Origin: Elusimicrobiales bacterium
Lineage (GTDB): Bacteria; Elusimicrobiota; Elusimicrobia; Elusimicrobiales; UBA9959
Assembly (NCBI GenBank): GCA_028713125.1
Contig: JAQTOU010000002.1
Span: 268,583-332,582 of the forward strand
Reading direction: 5' to 3'
Length of the DNA: 64,000 bases
The notes under the pieces were generated by a model. That model saw only the letters and a program-made list of their open reading frames with translations. It was not told the DNA's origin and made no database searches. Of the stretch, positions 51,044 to 59,793 are shown piece after piece; the stretch's first letter is position 1, and each line of letters opens with the position of its first letter. The position numbers and the translations under genes were made by a program.

Positions 51044-52942
51044 TTAGGAGGCTTTTTTCCTGGCCACCAGGCAGATCTCGGTGTAGGCGCTCTTGAAAGG
51101 CGTGCTTTTTACCGGGGGGTCGAAAGAGACGTCGAAGATCTTCATTATCGCGCCCTGCACGCTGAAAGGGTCGAGCCCGATAAAGCCGGCTTCCTCGAAA
51201 CCATTGGCCGTGAAAACCCCGGCCAGGCCGCCGTAGGTATACGATTTCTCGAAGTCGTTGCCGGCGAACCAGAAAAGCAGGAGCTGGTAGAAGCGCCACA
51301 GGGAATACCTGGCCGGGACGAAAGTGACCAGCAGGCCGTCGTCCTTCAGGATCCTCCGCATCTCCGCGGCGAAAGCGCTTTCGTCGCCAAGATGCTCCAC
51401 CACGCCGGAGCTGTAGATCAGGTCGAACTTCTTGTCTTCGAAAGGGGTTTTCTCGCAATCCGCCACGAAAGCGTTCGGAAATTCTTTTTTCGCCAGCTCG
51501 ATGGCCACCGGGCTCCTGTCCAGGGCGTAGCATTCCGCGTCCGTCCTGGAATTTTTTATTTTTTTAAGGTTGATGGCCGAGCCGCAGCCTATTTCCAATA
51601 CCTTTTTCTTTTCGCTCTTGATACGGTCCAGGCAGCCGGCTAGGACTTTGTCCCTTTGCGAAGCGATCCAGGCTTCGGCTTTGGAGGTCTTGTGCCCCTC
51701 CCATTTCTGGTCCCAATCGGCGTTGGTCACTTCCCCTTGCGAGGGCCTCAGCTTTTCCAGGAGAGCGTTCAGCGTATAGGCGGCCATGAGGATGAGGAAA
51801 GGGTCGATCGGGACCCTGTACCGCATCACGACCACGAAGAACAGGTGGACAAGAGTATAGGACGCGAAGAGCGCCATCAGAAGCGAGGTCTTCTTAAACT
51901 GCTTTATGGAAAGGAGGAACCCGGCGAAAGCCAGCGGGATATAGAGCCCCGAGGTGGCCATCGCCGCGTATTTCTGCCAGGGATAGGCCATCATCGGGTA
52001 AAGCCGCCAGAAATGCTTGAACCGCAGCCAGCACAGCGAATAGAATTTGTCCGGGTTCGCGCTTATCCAGTCGAAGGCCTTTTTTTTGCAGATCTTGTCC
52101 CTTTCCGGCAGCGGCAGGGTTTTCAGCTCCAGCCAGTCCTTCGGGATGGCCGGTTCCGTCATCTTGTCGCTTTGCGGGGTGTCTAGCTCCCCCATCATTT
52201 CCGACCAGAAAGCCGTGTCGCACGAGGAGCCGTAGAGCTGGCACCAGGGCGTATTGACCGGCATTACATAGCTTTTATCGTAATGGAAATAATTCCTGAG
52301 GCTCCAGGGCATTATGGCCGCCAGCGTGCAGAGCCCGACCAGGAAGCCGGTCCTGAAGCTCTTCGTGTTCCACCAGAGCCAGGCGCAGGAGAGCAGGAAG
52401 AACGGCAGCGTGGTGGACTTGGTCAGCCCGGTAAAACCGAAAAGGACGCCCGTTATGACTATGTTTTTCCAGCCGGGTTCCTGGCTGGTCTTTACCGTGT
52501 AAAAGACGGAGGAGACTATCATGAACATGAGGAAAGTTTCGCTGATCACGTCGCCGGTGTAGGCGAGGAAATAAGGATAAAAACTCATCAGGGCGGCGGC
52601 TATCCTGCCGGTATTCTCGGAAAAAAGCCTTTTCCCGGTCTTGTAGACAAGCACGCAGGTGAAGGCCCCGAGCAGGGCTTGTGCCGCCCTGACCGCCAGG
52701 ATCGATTTGCCGAAGACGGAAAAGATAAAAGCGAGGAAAAAACCGAAGCCCGGCGGACGCCAGGACCCGCCGAAGCCGGCGCCCTGGGCTAGCCCCCAGC
52801 CGATATCTATCCAGCCGGCGGCGTCCGGGGAGAGCTTGTCGGCCGGAAGGGGCAGCGCATAGGCGAGCCTGATCAGAAGCGAGAAGCAGAAAACGGAGAC
52901 CAGGAAATTTTTTTCGCTTTTTATAAGTTCGCCGAGTTTCAT
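51044..52942 (-). CDS. fusion of a multi-pass glycosyltransferase and a SAM methyltransferase
   Basis: A 632-residue two-domain protein. The N-terminal 390 residues are a PMT/ArnT-type membrane glycosyltransferase: LPADKLSPDAAGWIDIGWGL in the first loop, GSWRPPGFGFFLAF and eight to ten hydrophobic spans, ending LEKLRPSQG. From about 400 a cytosolic-type class I methyltransferase follows (KVLEIGCGSAINLKKI near 447, then DLIYSSGVVEHL near 505, motif II). The junction is in one continuous frame with no internal SD that would allow separate translation. A fused enzyme could methylate a sugar or lipid carrier at the membrane before or after transfer. The active sites are on opposite sides of the membrane unless the topology differs, which is odd. 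Confidence 0.8.
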   Translation of the reverse strand: MKLGELIKSEKNFLVSVFCFSLLIRLAYALPLPADKLSPDAAGWIDIGWGLAQGAGFGGSWRPPGFGFFLAFIFSVFGKSILAVRAAQALLGAFTCVLVYKTGKRLFSENTGRIAAALMSFYPYFLAYTGDVISETFLMFMIVSSVFYTVKTSQEPGWKNIVITGVLFGFTGLTKSTTLPFFLLSCAWLWWNTKSFRTGFLVGLCTLAAIMPWSLRNYFHYDKSYVMPVNTPWCQLYGSSCDTAFWSEMMGELDTPQSDKMTEPAIPKDWLELKTLPLPERDKICKKKAFDWISANPDKFYSLCWLRFKHFWRLYPMMAYPWQKYAAMATSGLYIPLAFAGFLLSIKQFKKTSLLMALFASYTLVHLFFVVVMRYRVPIDPFLILMAAYTLNALLEKLRPSQGEVTNADWDQKWEGHKTSKAEAWIASQRDKVLAGCLDRIKSEKKKVLEIGCGSAINLKKIKNSRTDAECYALDRSPVAIELAKKEFPNAFVADCEKTPFEDKKFDLIYSSGVVEHLGDESAFAAEMRRILKDDGLLVTFVPARYSLWRFYQLLLFWFAGNDFEKSYTYGGLAGVFTANGFEEAGFIGLDPFSVQGAIMKIFDVSFDPPVKSTPFKSAYTEICLVARKKAS

Positions 52943-52998
52943 TGGTTTAAGTCCTGGCGCGCCGGGCGGCCGGGGCCGGGGAAAAATGATCCTGAATT

Positions 52999-53955
52999 TT
53001 ATTCGCGGTCTTTCTGCTGAAGCAGGAGCAGCCTTTCAAGCAGTTTCCTGTTGGTGTGGATAAGATTGGAAGTGATCCCCATCAGCAGCATGAAGAAACC
53101 GATTATAAGGAGGCCCACGCCGATGGTGAGGGACTGCACGTAGCCGGTGGCGATGTTCCGCTCCACCGTGAGGGTGATATAGTAATAAACGAACCTGCCG
53201 GTCAGGAACAGCCCCGGGAGGCAGAAGAAAGCGGCCAGCGAAATGAAGACTTTAAGCGGGGAATAGATATAGACCAGGGTCAGGATATCAAGGGTGGACT
53301 TCGCTATGTACTCAAGGCTATTGCCCATCAGCCGGGATTTCCTTATCGGCGGGTTCACCGTGATCGGGACATGCGCGAGGCGCACCTTGTGGCTGGAGAG
53401 GCGGACCAGGGTCTCCAGGGTATAGGTATAGTTGCTGGCTATCACGTCTATCCAGAGCGCGGCGCTGCGGCTGAAAGCCCTGAACCCCGAGGTGGCGTCC
53501 GGGACGGGTTGCGAGCAGATGAAAGAGATCACCCGGCTGCCGGCGCGCTGGGCCAGCTTTTTCGGGTATGAAAAATGTTCTATGTCGTCTATGTTACGGG
53601 CGCCGACCACGAATTCTGCCTGCTTCTCCAAAATAGGCTTTATAAGTTCAGGGATATACCGGCCGGGATACTGGTTGTCGGCGTCGGTATTGACTATGAT
53701 GTCGGCGCCCAGGCCGAGCGAGGCTTCTATCCCCGCCCTGAACCCGACGGCCAGGCCCTGGTGGTAGGGGAGCTGCACGACCTTGTTCACCCTGGGGTGC
53801 GCCCTGGCTACTTCGGCGGTCTTGTCCGCGCTGCCGTCGTCGATAACGACGATGCCGATCTCGGTGATGCCGGCGATCTTCTCGGGAATGTCGTTAATAG
53901 CCGCCGCGAGGAACTCTTCCTCGTTATAGCACGGAATTTGCACCACTAATTTCAT
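52999..53955 (-). CDS. family 2 glycosyltransferase with membrane tail (DPM1/GtrB-like)
   Basis: A 318-residue GT2 enzyme: VQIPCYNEEEFLAAAINDIP, IGIVVIDDGSADKTAEVA (nucleotide site) and IIVNTDADNQYPG (the DxD) at 85-100, then the acceptor region DATSGFRAFSRSAA. Two C-terminal spans (about 235-262 and 275-300) anchor it, the layout of enzymes that load a sugar onto polyprenyl phosphate. It could supply the donor for the PMT-type transferases encoded around it. A promoter (TATAAT at 54003-54008) and an SD (GGGAGG) preceded by a GGCGA/TCGCC hairpin lie just upstream. Confidence 0.88.
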   Translation of the reverse strand: MKLVVQIPCYNEEEFLAAAINDIPEKIAGITEIGIVVIDDGSADKTAEVARAHPRVNKVVQLPYHQGLAVGFRAGIEASLGLGADIIVNTDADNQYPGRYIPELIKPILEKQAEFVVGARNIDDIEHFSYPKKLAQRAGSRVISFICSQPVPDATSGFRAFSRSAALWIDVIASNYTYTLETLVRLSSHKVRLAHVPITVNPPIRKSRLMGNSLEYIAKSTLDILTLVYIYSPLKVFISLAAFFCLPGLFLTGRFVYYYITLTVERNIATGYVQSLTIGVGLLIIGFFMLLMGITSNLIHTNRKLLERLLLLQQKDRE

Positions 53956-54002
53956 TTTCCCCGTTCCTCCCGGCGAATATTTCTCGCCGTAAACTAACGG
54001 AT

Positions 54003-54008
54003 ATTATA
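54003..54008 (-). promoter_or_regulatory. promoter within the glycan locus, upstream of GT2
   Basis: TATAAT (read on the minus strand as TTGTATAAT) about 48 nt before the GT2 start. In the leader, GGCGA-gaaatat-TCGCC forms a hairpin directly before the SD GGGAGG, which might tune translation. It gives the downstream genes their own transcription start. Confidence 0.45.
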
Positions 54009-54026
54009 CAACATAAAAGCGCGCGG

Positions 54027-54047
54027 CCCGGCGGCGGTGCCGCCGGG
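54027..54047 (-). terminator. hairpin ending the asnB transcript
   Basis: A perfect 9-bp stem CCCGGCGGC/GCCGCCGGG with a three-base loop, just after the asnB stop; TTTTAT follows after 8 nt, so it is only a moderate terminator. Confidence 0.45.
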
Positions 54048-54050
54048 GAT

Positions 54051-55910
54051 TTATAGGTATTTATCCTGCCACAGGAACAGCGAGACCAGGCAGGTCAGCC
54101 TGCGGGTATTGTCCCGGCGCCCTTCGCAGTGTTCCTTCAGGAGTTTCTCCGCGAAGCCGTAATCGCAGAAGCCGGGGTTCTTCGCCCTCGCCGCGCTTAT
54201 TGCGCCCAGCGTGAAATCTTTAAGTTCATTTTTCAGCCACTCGCCGGTAGGCATGCTGAAGCCCTTCTTCGGCATTTTCAGTATCTCTTCCGGCAGGTAC
54301 TTCCTGAAAGCTTTGCGGATTATGTGCTTGGTGGTGAAGCCTTTCAACTTGAGGTGAAGCGGGACTTGCTCCGAGAGGTCCAGCATCTCATTGTCCAGGA
54401 AAGGCACCCGCGCTTCCTGCGAGTTGAACATGGTGACGAGATCGGTGGCGTGCAGGGAGCAATAAGGGAGGAAGACGTTCAGGTCCAGGTACTGCAGCCT
54501 GTCGAGAAGCCGGGCGTCGGCGACGTCAGGCAGGTGCTGCGCGAAAACCTCGAAAGGGTCCCCGTGTTTCACGCCGGGGAGCAAGAGCCCGATCTCTTCG
54601 GCGCTGAAGATCTCCTTGTATTTCAGGTGCGCGATCTCTGGTTTGAAGGCCGCGCCGCGGGTGAAGGACTTCAGCTTGAAATCCAGGCTCAGGCGGCTGG
54701 TGGATACGGGGAGGCGCTCGGCGGCCGCGCGCAGCGCCGCCTTGACCGGGCCGGGCAGGTACTGGTAGAAGCGGCCCACCTTGGCGGCCGAAAGCGTCGG
54801 GTAGCCCGCGAACAGCTCGTCCCCGCCGGCGCCGGTAAGCGCCACGGTTATATCCTTCCTGGACTGTGCCGAGACATGGCCCATGGCCAGGTAGGTCCAG
54901 TCCCCGTGCGGTTCCGCGAAGCGGTCCGCCGCCTCCGGGAGCTTCTTTACGATGTCGGCGGGCCCGAACAGGCAGTCGTGATGGTCGGTGCCGTATTTCC
55001 CGGCCACCAGGCGGGCCTCTTTCAGCTCATTATAGGTTCCGCCGTTCTCATAGCCTACCGTATAGGTCTTTGGCTTCACTCCGAGCTTCGACATCATGGC
55101 CACTATGGCCGTGGAATCGAGGCCGCTTGAAAGGAAGACGCCCAGCGGCACGTCGCTGACCAGCTGGCGCCTGACCGAATTCAGCAGGGCCGCCTCTATG
55201 CGCTCTTCGGCCTCCCGCTCCGTCATCTTTTCAGGCCGGAAGCGGTAATGCCAGTACTGGCGGACCTCGGCCTTCCCGCCCTTCACTTTTATGTAGTGGC
55301 CCTGCGGCAGGCGGCGGATCTGTTTGAAAATAGAGCGGGGGGAGGAAATGTAATAGAAAGAAAGATAGTTGGCCAGCGCCTGGTGGTCCAGCTCGCGCGA
55401 TACGCCTTTGAAGGCAAGCAGCGACTTTACTTCCGAGGCGAAACAGAGAGTTCCGCCGGTGTCGGAGTAGAAAAGTGGCTTCACGCCGGCGCGGTCGCGC
55501 GCTATGAAGAGCTCCTCTTTGCGGGCGTCCCAGACGGCCAGCGCGAACATCCCGTTCAGCCTGTCCAGGCATTTTTCGCCCAGCTCCTCGTAGAGATGGA
55601 CTATCACTTCGGTGTCGGAATTCGTCTTGAAGCTGTGGCGGCCCTGCAGCTCTTTGCGCAGCTCGCGGTAATTGTAGATCTCGCCGTTGAGGATCACGGC
55701 CAGGGAGCCGTCCTCATTGAAGACCGGCTGGTGCCCGCTTTCCAGGTCGATGATCTTGAGGCGGCGCATCCCCAGGCCGCAATGGCGGTCGACCAGCAGC
55801 CCCTCGTCCTCCGGGCCGCGGTGGAACATCTCGAAAAGCGGGCCCTTAAGCTCGGCTTCCCGCACCGGGGCTTTGGAGGCGTAATTGATCTTGCCGGTTA
55901 TTCCGCACAT
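54051..55910 (-). CDS. asnB: asparagine synthetase (glutamine-hydrolysing)
   Basis: A 619-residue AsnB. ATG 55910 is the true start because MCGITG exposes Cys2, the glutaminase nucleophile; the frame before it belongs to antisense sequence. Glutaminase domain: RGPEDEG, LNGEIYNYRELR, NSDTEVI. Synthetase domain: VFLSSGLDSTAIVAMM near 260 (ATP site, with SSG for the usual SGG), ALTGAGGDELFAGYP and RVPFLDN. Many AsnB homologues in glycan loci amidate sugar or peptide carboxyls rather than aspartate; that is possible here because flanking genes are glycosyltransferases and a methyltransferase. It overlaps the preceding gene by 13 bp. Confidence 0.9.
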   Translation of the reverse strand: MCGITGKINYASKAPVREAELKGPLFEMFHRGPEDEGLLVDRHCGLGMRRLKIIDLESGHQPVFNEDGSLAVILNGEIYNYRELRKELQGRHSFKTNSDTEVIVHLYEELGEKCLDRLNGMFALAVWDARKEELFIARDRAGVKPLFYSDTGGTLCFASEVKSLLAFKGVSRELDHQALANYLSFYYISSPRSIFKQIRRLPQGHYIKVKGGKAEVRQYWHYRFRPEKMTEREAEERIEAALLNSVRRQLVSDVPLGVFLSSGLDSTAIVAMMSKLGVKPKTYTVGYENGGTYNELKEARLVAGKYGTDHHDCLFGPADIVKKLPEAADRFAEPHGDWTYLAMGHVSAQSRKDITVALTGAGGDELFAGYPTLSAAKVGRFYQYLPGPVKAALRAAAERLPVSTSRLSLDFKLKSFTRGAAFKPEIAHLKYKEIFSAEEIGLLLPGVKHGDPFEVFAQHLPDVADARLLDRLQYLDLNVFLPYCSLHATDLVTMFNSQEARVPFLDNEMLDLSEQVPLHLKLKGFTTKHIIRKAFRKYLPEEILKMPKKGFSMPTGEWLKNELKDFTLGAISAARAKNPGFCDYGFAEKLLKEHCEGRRDNTRRLTCLVSLFLWQDKYL

Positions 55911-57706
55911 GGTTTTAAGAGCAGCAGTTCGTTCCCGTGGTAGTCGAAAAGTTCTGCCCGGCAGAGGGCGCCCGAAGCCTCGAGGGCTTTCGCTATGGAG
56001 GGCAGGTCCGTCCTCAGCCCGGCGAACCGGCTGTACGGCAGCAGCATGAAGTCGAAGGCGCCGTCGCGGAAAGCTTTCGCCGCCTTCTCCGCCGAAAATC
56101 CCGGCGGGAGGGTCCGGTCCCAGGTAAGCCTGCCGGCCAGGCCGGCTTTGGCCAGGTAGAAATGGCTGGGTTCCACTTCCATGGGGGCGTAGATCCTGAG
56201 GCCCGGCCTGTTCAGCGTCTTGAAATATTCTACGGCCTCCCAATAGGGAAAATTGTTCGAGTAATAGTTGAAGGCGGTCCTGCGCTGGTAGGGGTTCGCG
56301 GCGAAGACCGACTGGTAGACCAGGAGGGCCAGAAGGGACGCGAAAACCGACTTCGACGCGCGCGCCGGCAGCGCCTTTGCCAGGTCCGAAGCCGCCAACA
56401 GCAGGAGCAACACCAGGCCGATATAGAAAGGTTGCGCGTGGCGCACGAAACCCGCTGCCTGGGTGGCGCTGATCATGAAATAATATGTGCCGGAGAAATA
56501 GAGCAGCAGGGCCATTTCCAGGGTCCTGCGCCGGTAGACGGAGTAGGCGGCGGCGGCCGCCAGCAGCGCGGTGATAGGCGCGCCGCAGGTCATATAAACC
56601 ACCCTCATGTTCAGCGTCATTATCACCGGATCGGTCAGATATGAGTATTCCAGGGCCGTGTTCCGTATCCCGTAGGCCGCGCTGATAAGGATGAAAGGCA
56701 GCCCGGCCAGAAGCGGAACGGCCAGGGTCTTAAGCCCGTAAGCCCAGGCGTCGCGCCGCTGCGGATAAACGACCCATAAAGCCGCAAGCGCGGGAACTAA
56801 AGAGAGCACAAGGCCGAGGAGCAGCTGCTTGTAGAAGAAGCCCGCCGCGGCCCAGAAAGCGCATTTCAGGAAATGTTCCTTCTCTCCGGTCGCCGCAGCC
56901 TTCATGAAATGGAAAATGGAGGCCGCAAAAAAGAATACCGTTCCGGCTTCCAGCTCGGCGCTGGTGGCCAGATTGAAGAAGGTGGGGAAAAAGGCCGTCA
57001 GCAAGTAGACAAGGCGCGGCGGCGGGTCAGACTTCATTAATTTCAGGATGCGCAGCAGGTAAATGGCCGCAAGTACCATAAAAGAGAACTGCACGGCGCG
57101 CGGGGCCGCCTCGTTGACCCCCAGAAGCAGGTAGGCCGGCAGGTAGAGGAACTTCGAGAGGGGCGGGTAGCGCAGCACCGTCTCGAACCGGCCGATAGCG
57201 TCGGCCAGGCCGAAGCGCTGCGAGGCGAAGAAAAAAATATTGCCGGCGACCGCCAGCGCCGCCAGGGCGGTCGCCCGCCCCGGCAGTACCGCGCCCTTTT
57301 TATAGAGCCTGACGCCGGCGGCGGCCGCTATAGCGGCTAAGGGCAGGAAAAAAAACGGCAGCAGGCGTATGTCCAGCCCGAGGGCCGAGGTCATATGGCC
57401 GATGAGCCAGGCTGCCGGGCCGGCATGGGACTGGTCGTCGGAACCTGTGGGCAGTGGAGTAAGCCAGAAAGGAAGGGCTGCCGCCGCGGCCAGCAAGATC
57501 ACCGGCCAGAGCTCTTTCAGTTCCGGAAGCGAGGTTTCCAGCGAAGCTTCTCCCAGCGGGCTGTAGAGAACGGCGCCCGAGAGCAGGATAAAAATATTAA
57601 GCAGCGCCCATTGCGCGGGCCAGGGCAGCGGTAAATGCCAGACCGGGTAAAAAATATAGGAGGCGGCCGTCAGCAGGAAAAGCGCCCAGTTCAGCCGGAT
57701 CTTCAT
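55898..57706 (-). CDS. multi-pass membrane protein, probable glycosyltransferase
   Basis: A 602-residue membrane protein with 11-13 hydrophobic segments up to about residue 480, then a soluble C-terminal domain of about 110 residues (LRIYAPMEVEPSHFYLAKAG... LLLLKPC). LPTGSDDQSHAGPAAWLIGH near 90 carries an acidic pair in the first large loop, in the position of the catalytic Asp of GT-C transferases, and the general layout fits PMT/GT-C enzymes. I cannot assign a family. It overlaps the 5' end of asnB by 13 bp and the methyltransferase gene upstream by 4 bp, so all three are coupled. Confidence 0.6.
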   Translation of the reverse strand: MKIRLNWALFLLTAASYIFYPVWHLPLPWPAQWALLNIFILLSGAVLYSPLGEASLETSLPELKELWPVILLAAAAALPFWLTPLPTGSDDQSHAGPAAWLIGHMTSALGLDIRLLPFFFLPLAAIAAAAGVRLYKKGAVLPGRATALAALAVAGNIFFFASQRFGLADAIGRFETVLRYPPLSKFLYLPAYLLLGVNEAAPRAVQFSFMVLAAIYLLRILKLMKSDPPPRLVYLLTAFFPTFFNLATSAELEAGTVFFFAASIFHFMKAAATGEKEHFLKCAFWAAAGFFYKQLLLGLVLSLVPALAALWVVYPQRRDAWAYGLKTLAVPLLAGLPFILISAAYGIRNTALEYSYLTDPVIMTLNMRVVYMTCGAPITALLAAAAAYSVYRRRTLEMALLLYFSGTYYFMISATQAAGFVRHAQPFYIGLVLLLLLAASDLAKALPARASKSVFASLLALLVYQSVFAANPYQRRTAFNYYSNNFPYWEAVEYFKTLNRPGLRIYAPMEVEPSHFYLAKAGLAGRLTWDRTLPPGFSAEKAAKAFRDGAFDFMLLPYSRFAGLRTDLPSIAKALEASGALCRAELFDYHGNELLLLKPCAE

Positions 57707-58425
57707 TTTTTCGCCCTTATCAGCAGGGAGCCGGCTATCTCCCGCAACAGGGGAAGGCGCTCCAGCAGCGCGCCCAGCTTATCTACGGCAGGGGCGAGCG
57801 CGCCGGGCACCCGGGGGTGAAGGAAATCGAAGGGCGCCGTCTTTACACCGGAAAAACCGGCGTCCAGCAAGAGCCTCTTTATCTGCCAGCGGAAAAAAGC
57901 GGTTTCGTCGGGAGAGTCTCCCATGAGGGCCTTAAGGGCCGGGATGTTCTTCTGCAGCATTATCTGGGGATTCAGCATGTTGGGTTCGGTAAAAACAAAG
58001 CTGCCGCCCGGCTTGAGCACGCGCAGCATTTCGGGGAGGGCGGCCTTGAGGTTAAGGTGATGAAGGACGGAACTGCCGTATACGCAGTCAAAGGAATTGT
58101 CCGGAAATTCCAGCTTCTCCACGTTCATTACCAGGTATTTTACGTTGGGGGACCGGTTCTGGGCGCGGGCCCTTTCCACCAGTTCGGGGGAGAGTTCCAC
58201 CGCGGTGATCTCCGCTCCGCTGCGGGCTATTATGGCGGTGAAGATGCCGGTGCCGCAGCCGATCTCGAGAGCCTTTTTACCCGGTCCAAGCTCTCCGGCC
58301 GACCTGTACATCATCGCCCTGCGCTCCGAGCGGAGCCGCCCGGCCACTCCGGACCAGCCCCAGTAAAATTCGGCGTTTTCCGAAATTTTCCGGCCGTGGG
58401 ACAGTTCGTTCTCTATTCTTTCCAT
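57703..58425 (-). CDS. class I SAM-dependent methyltransferase
   Basis: A 240-residue Methyltransf_11/25-type enzyme: KKALEIGCGTGIFTAIIARS near 50 (SAM site), ITAVELSPELVERAR (motif II acidic residue), NSFDCVYGSSVLHHL (motif IV) and LKPGGSFVFTEPN. Probably methylates a sugar or lipid in the surface-glycan pathway; the substrate cannot be read from sequence. It is coupled to the membrane protein gene by a 4-bp overlap and preceded by a strong GC-rich hairpin rather than an SD. Confidence 0.8.
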   Translation of the reverse strand: MERIENELSHGRKISENAEFYWGWSGVAGRLRSERRAMMYRSAGELGPGKKALEIGCGTGIFTAIIARSGAEITAVELSPELVERARAQNRSPNVKYLVMNVEKLEFPDNSFDCVYGSSVLHHLNLKAALPEMLRVLKPGGSFVFTEPNMLNPQIMLQKNIPALKALMGDSPDETAFFRWQIKRLLLDAGFSGVKTAPFDFLHPRVPGALAPAVDKLGALLERLPLLREIAGSLLIRAKK

Positions 58426-58432
58426 TTATTGA

Positions 58433-58467
58433 GGGACCGCGCGCGGTTTCTGCTCCGCGCGCGGCCC
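58433..58467. other. strong GC-rich hairpin between glycan genes
   Basis: CCGCGCGCGG (58437-58446) pairs with CCGCGCGCGG (58455-58464), which is its own complement, plus GGG/CCC outside a one-base bulge. No T run follows on either strand, so it is more likely an mRNA stabiliser or translation-modulating structure than a terminator. Confidence 0.5.
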
Positions 58468-58488
58468 AGGGAACCCCCTGCCTTCAGG

Positions 58489-59625
58489 TTATTTGCCGAC
58501 GCTTACCGTGAGCGAGGCCTTCACGGCGTCGGTAACGGTTTTTATCTGCTCGTCCGTAAGTTCGGGGAACATCGGCAGCGAGAAGACGGTGTCCTGCACT
58601 GCTTCGCTGACGGGCAGGTCGCCCCGCTTCCCGCCCAGGTGCGAGTACGCTTCCTGCAGGTGCAGCGCTATCGGGTAGTAGATCTGGTTGGCGATGCCCA
58701 GCTCGGTCAGGTGCTTCTGCGCATTGTCGCGCTTGGCCTTGGTGTCGAAGCGGATGGTGTAGTAGTTGAAGGAATGCTTGCAGTTGGCCGGGACCACCGG
58801 GGTTACGCAGACGCCTTTCAGGGCCTCGGCGTACTTCGCGGCTACCGCGTTGCGCATCTCGGTCCACTTCTCCACGTGCTTCAGGCGCACGGACAGGACG
58901 GCCGCCTGCACGGTGTCGAGGCGGCTGTTGAAGCCTTCCATCTCGTGGTGATAGCGCACCTTGCTGCCATGGTTGCGCAGCTGCTTGAGGACTTCCAGGA
59001 CCTTGTCGTCGCTGGTGGTGACGGCCCCGCCGTCGCCGAAAGCGCCGAGGTTCTTGGCCGGGAAGAAGCTGTAGGTTCCGCAGTCCCCTATGGAGCCGAG
59101 GTATTTCCAGTCCTTGCCGCCCAACTTATACTGTCCGGTAAAGGCCTGCGCGGTATCTTCGATGAGCTTGAGGTTATGCTTTTTCGCCAGCGCCATGAAG
59201 GCGTCCATGTCGCAGGGCATACCGTAGAGGTGCACCGGGATGATGGCCTTCGTCTTTTTGGTGATCTTCTTCTCGACGGCTTTCGGGTCCAGGTTGTAGG
59301 TAACCGGGTCGATGTCCGCGAAGACCGGTACGGCGCCCGCCTGGCTGATGGTTTCGCTGGTGGCTATGAAGGTGAAGGGGGAGGTTATGATCTCGTCCCC
59401 GGGCTTTATGCCGCAGGCGATTATCGCCATCCGGATTGCGTCCGTGCCGTTGGCCACGCCTACGGAGTATTTAGTGCCGTTATGGGCGGCGAATTCTTTC
59501 TCAAATTTAGTTACTTCCTCTCCGAGGATAAAATTGGCCTTGTTGAAAACGGTTTTTACGGCCGCCTCTATCTCTTCTCTTATGGGGGGGTATCCTGCCA
59601 GCATGTCTACCATTGGTACTTTCAT
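58489..59625 (-). CDS. DegT/DnrJ/EryC1-family PLP sugar aminotransferase
   Basis: A 378-residue aminotransferase converting a keto-sugar nucleotide to an amino sugar. ATG 59625 is chosen because AAGGAGG is well spaced before it. MVDMLAGYPPIREEIEAAV at the start, GVANGTDAIRMAI (phosphate loop) near 60, IPVHLYGMPCDMDAFM, EDTAQAFTGQY, and SFFPAKNLGAFGDGGA with the PLP Lys191 are visible. The C-terminal active-site loop (FNYYTIRF.. ) is intact. This fold makes amino sugars such as viosamine, bacillosamine and perosamine; the neighbouring C-methyltransferase suggests a modified deoxyaminosugar. It is read from its own TATAAT promoter, opposite the GT2 gene. Confidence 0.9.
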   Translation of the reverse strand: MKVPMVDMLAGYPPIREEIEAAVKTVFNKANFILGEEVTKFEKEFAAHNGTKYSVGVANGTDAIRMAIIACGIKPGDEIITSPFTFIATSETISQAGAVPVFADIDPVTYNLDPKAVEKKITKKTKAIIPVHLYGMPCDMDAFMALAKKHNLKLIEDTAQAFTGQYKLGGKDWKYLGSIGDCGTYSFFPAKNLGAFGDGGAVTTSDDKVLEVLKQLRNHGSKVRYHHEMEGFNSRLDTVQAAVLSVRLKHVEKWTEMRNAVAAKYAEALKGVCVTPVVPANCKHSFNYYTIRFDTKAKRDNAQKHLTELGIANQIYYPIALHLQEAYSHLGGKRGDLPVSEAVQDTVFSLPMFPELTDEQIKTVTDAVKASLTVSVGK

Positions 59626-59653
59626 GATCGTCCTCCTTGGCTGTCTCATAATT

Positions 59654-59659
59654 ATTATA
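59654..59659 (-). promoter_or_regulatory. -10 element for the DegT gene
   Basis: TATAAT on the minus strand, 28 nt before ATG 59625, leaving a leader with AAGGAGG. It is divergent from the GT2 promoter. Confidence 0.5.
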
Positions 59660-59775
59660 TTAAAGAAAGCCGTGAAAGACCACTTGAGGAATGGCAATAG
59701 GAGGAAAGAAATTAAGCAAGGCCCTCTTCCAGGCTTCCCGCGGCGTCCCGTCGCTATCAATCCTTATTATCACTT

Positions 59776-59784
59776 TGTTATAAT
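59776..59784 (+). promoter_or_regulatory. extended -10 promoter for the plus arm of the glycan locus
   Basis: TGTTATAAT ends 9 nt before ATG 59794. There is no Shine-Dalgarno, so the transcript is probably leaderless or nearly so. Confidence 0.55.
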
Positions 59785-59793
59785 TAAAGCCGG

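Noticed and set aside
55911-56243. Longer AsnB start at 56243
   Set aside because: AsnB needs Cys immediately after Met; MCGITG at 55910 gives the proper N-terminus, and the extra part is antisense-like noise over the neighbouring gene.
59626-59760. Longer start for the DegT aminotransferase
   Set aside because: ATG 59625 has a well-spaced AAGGAGG and the family's N-terminus; the extension overlaps the promoter region.
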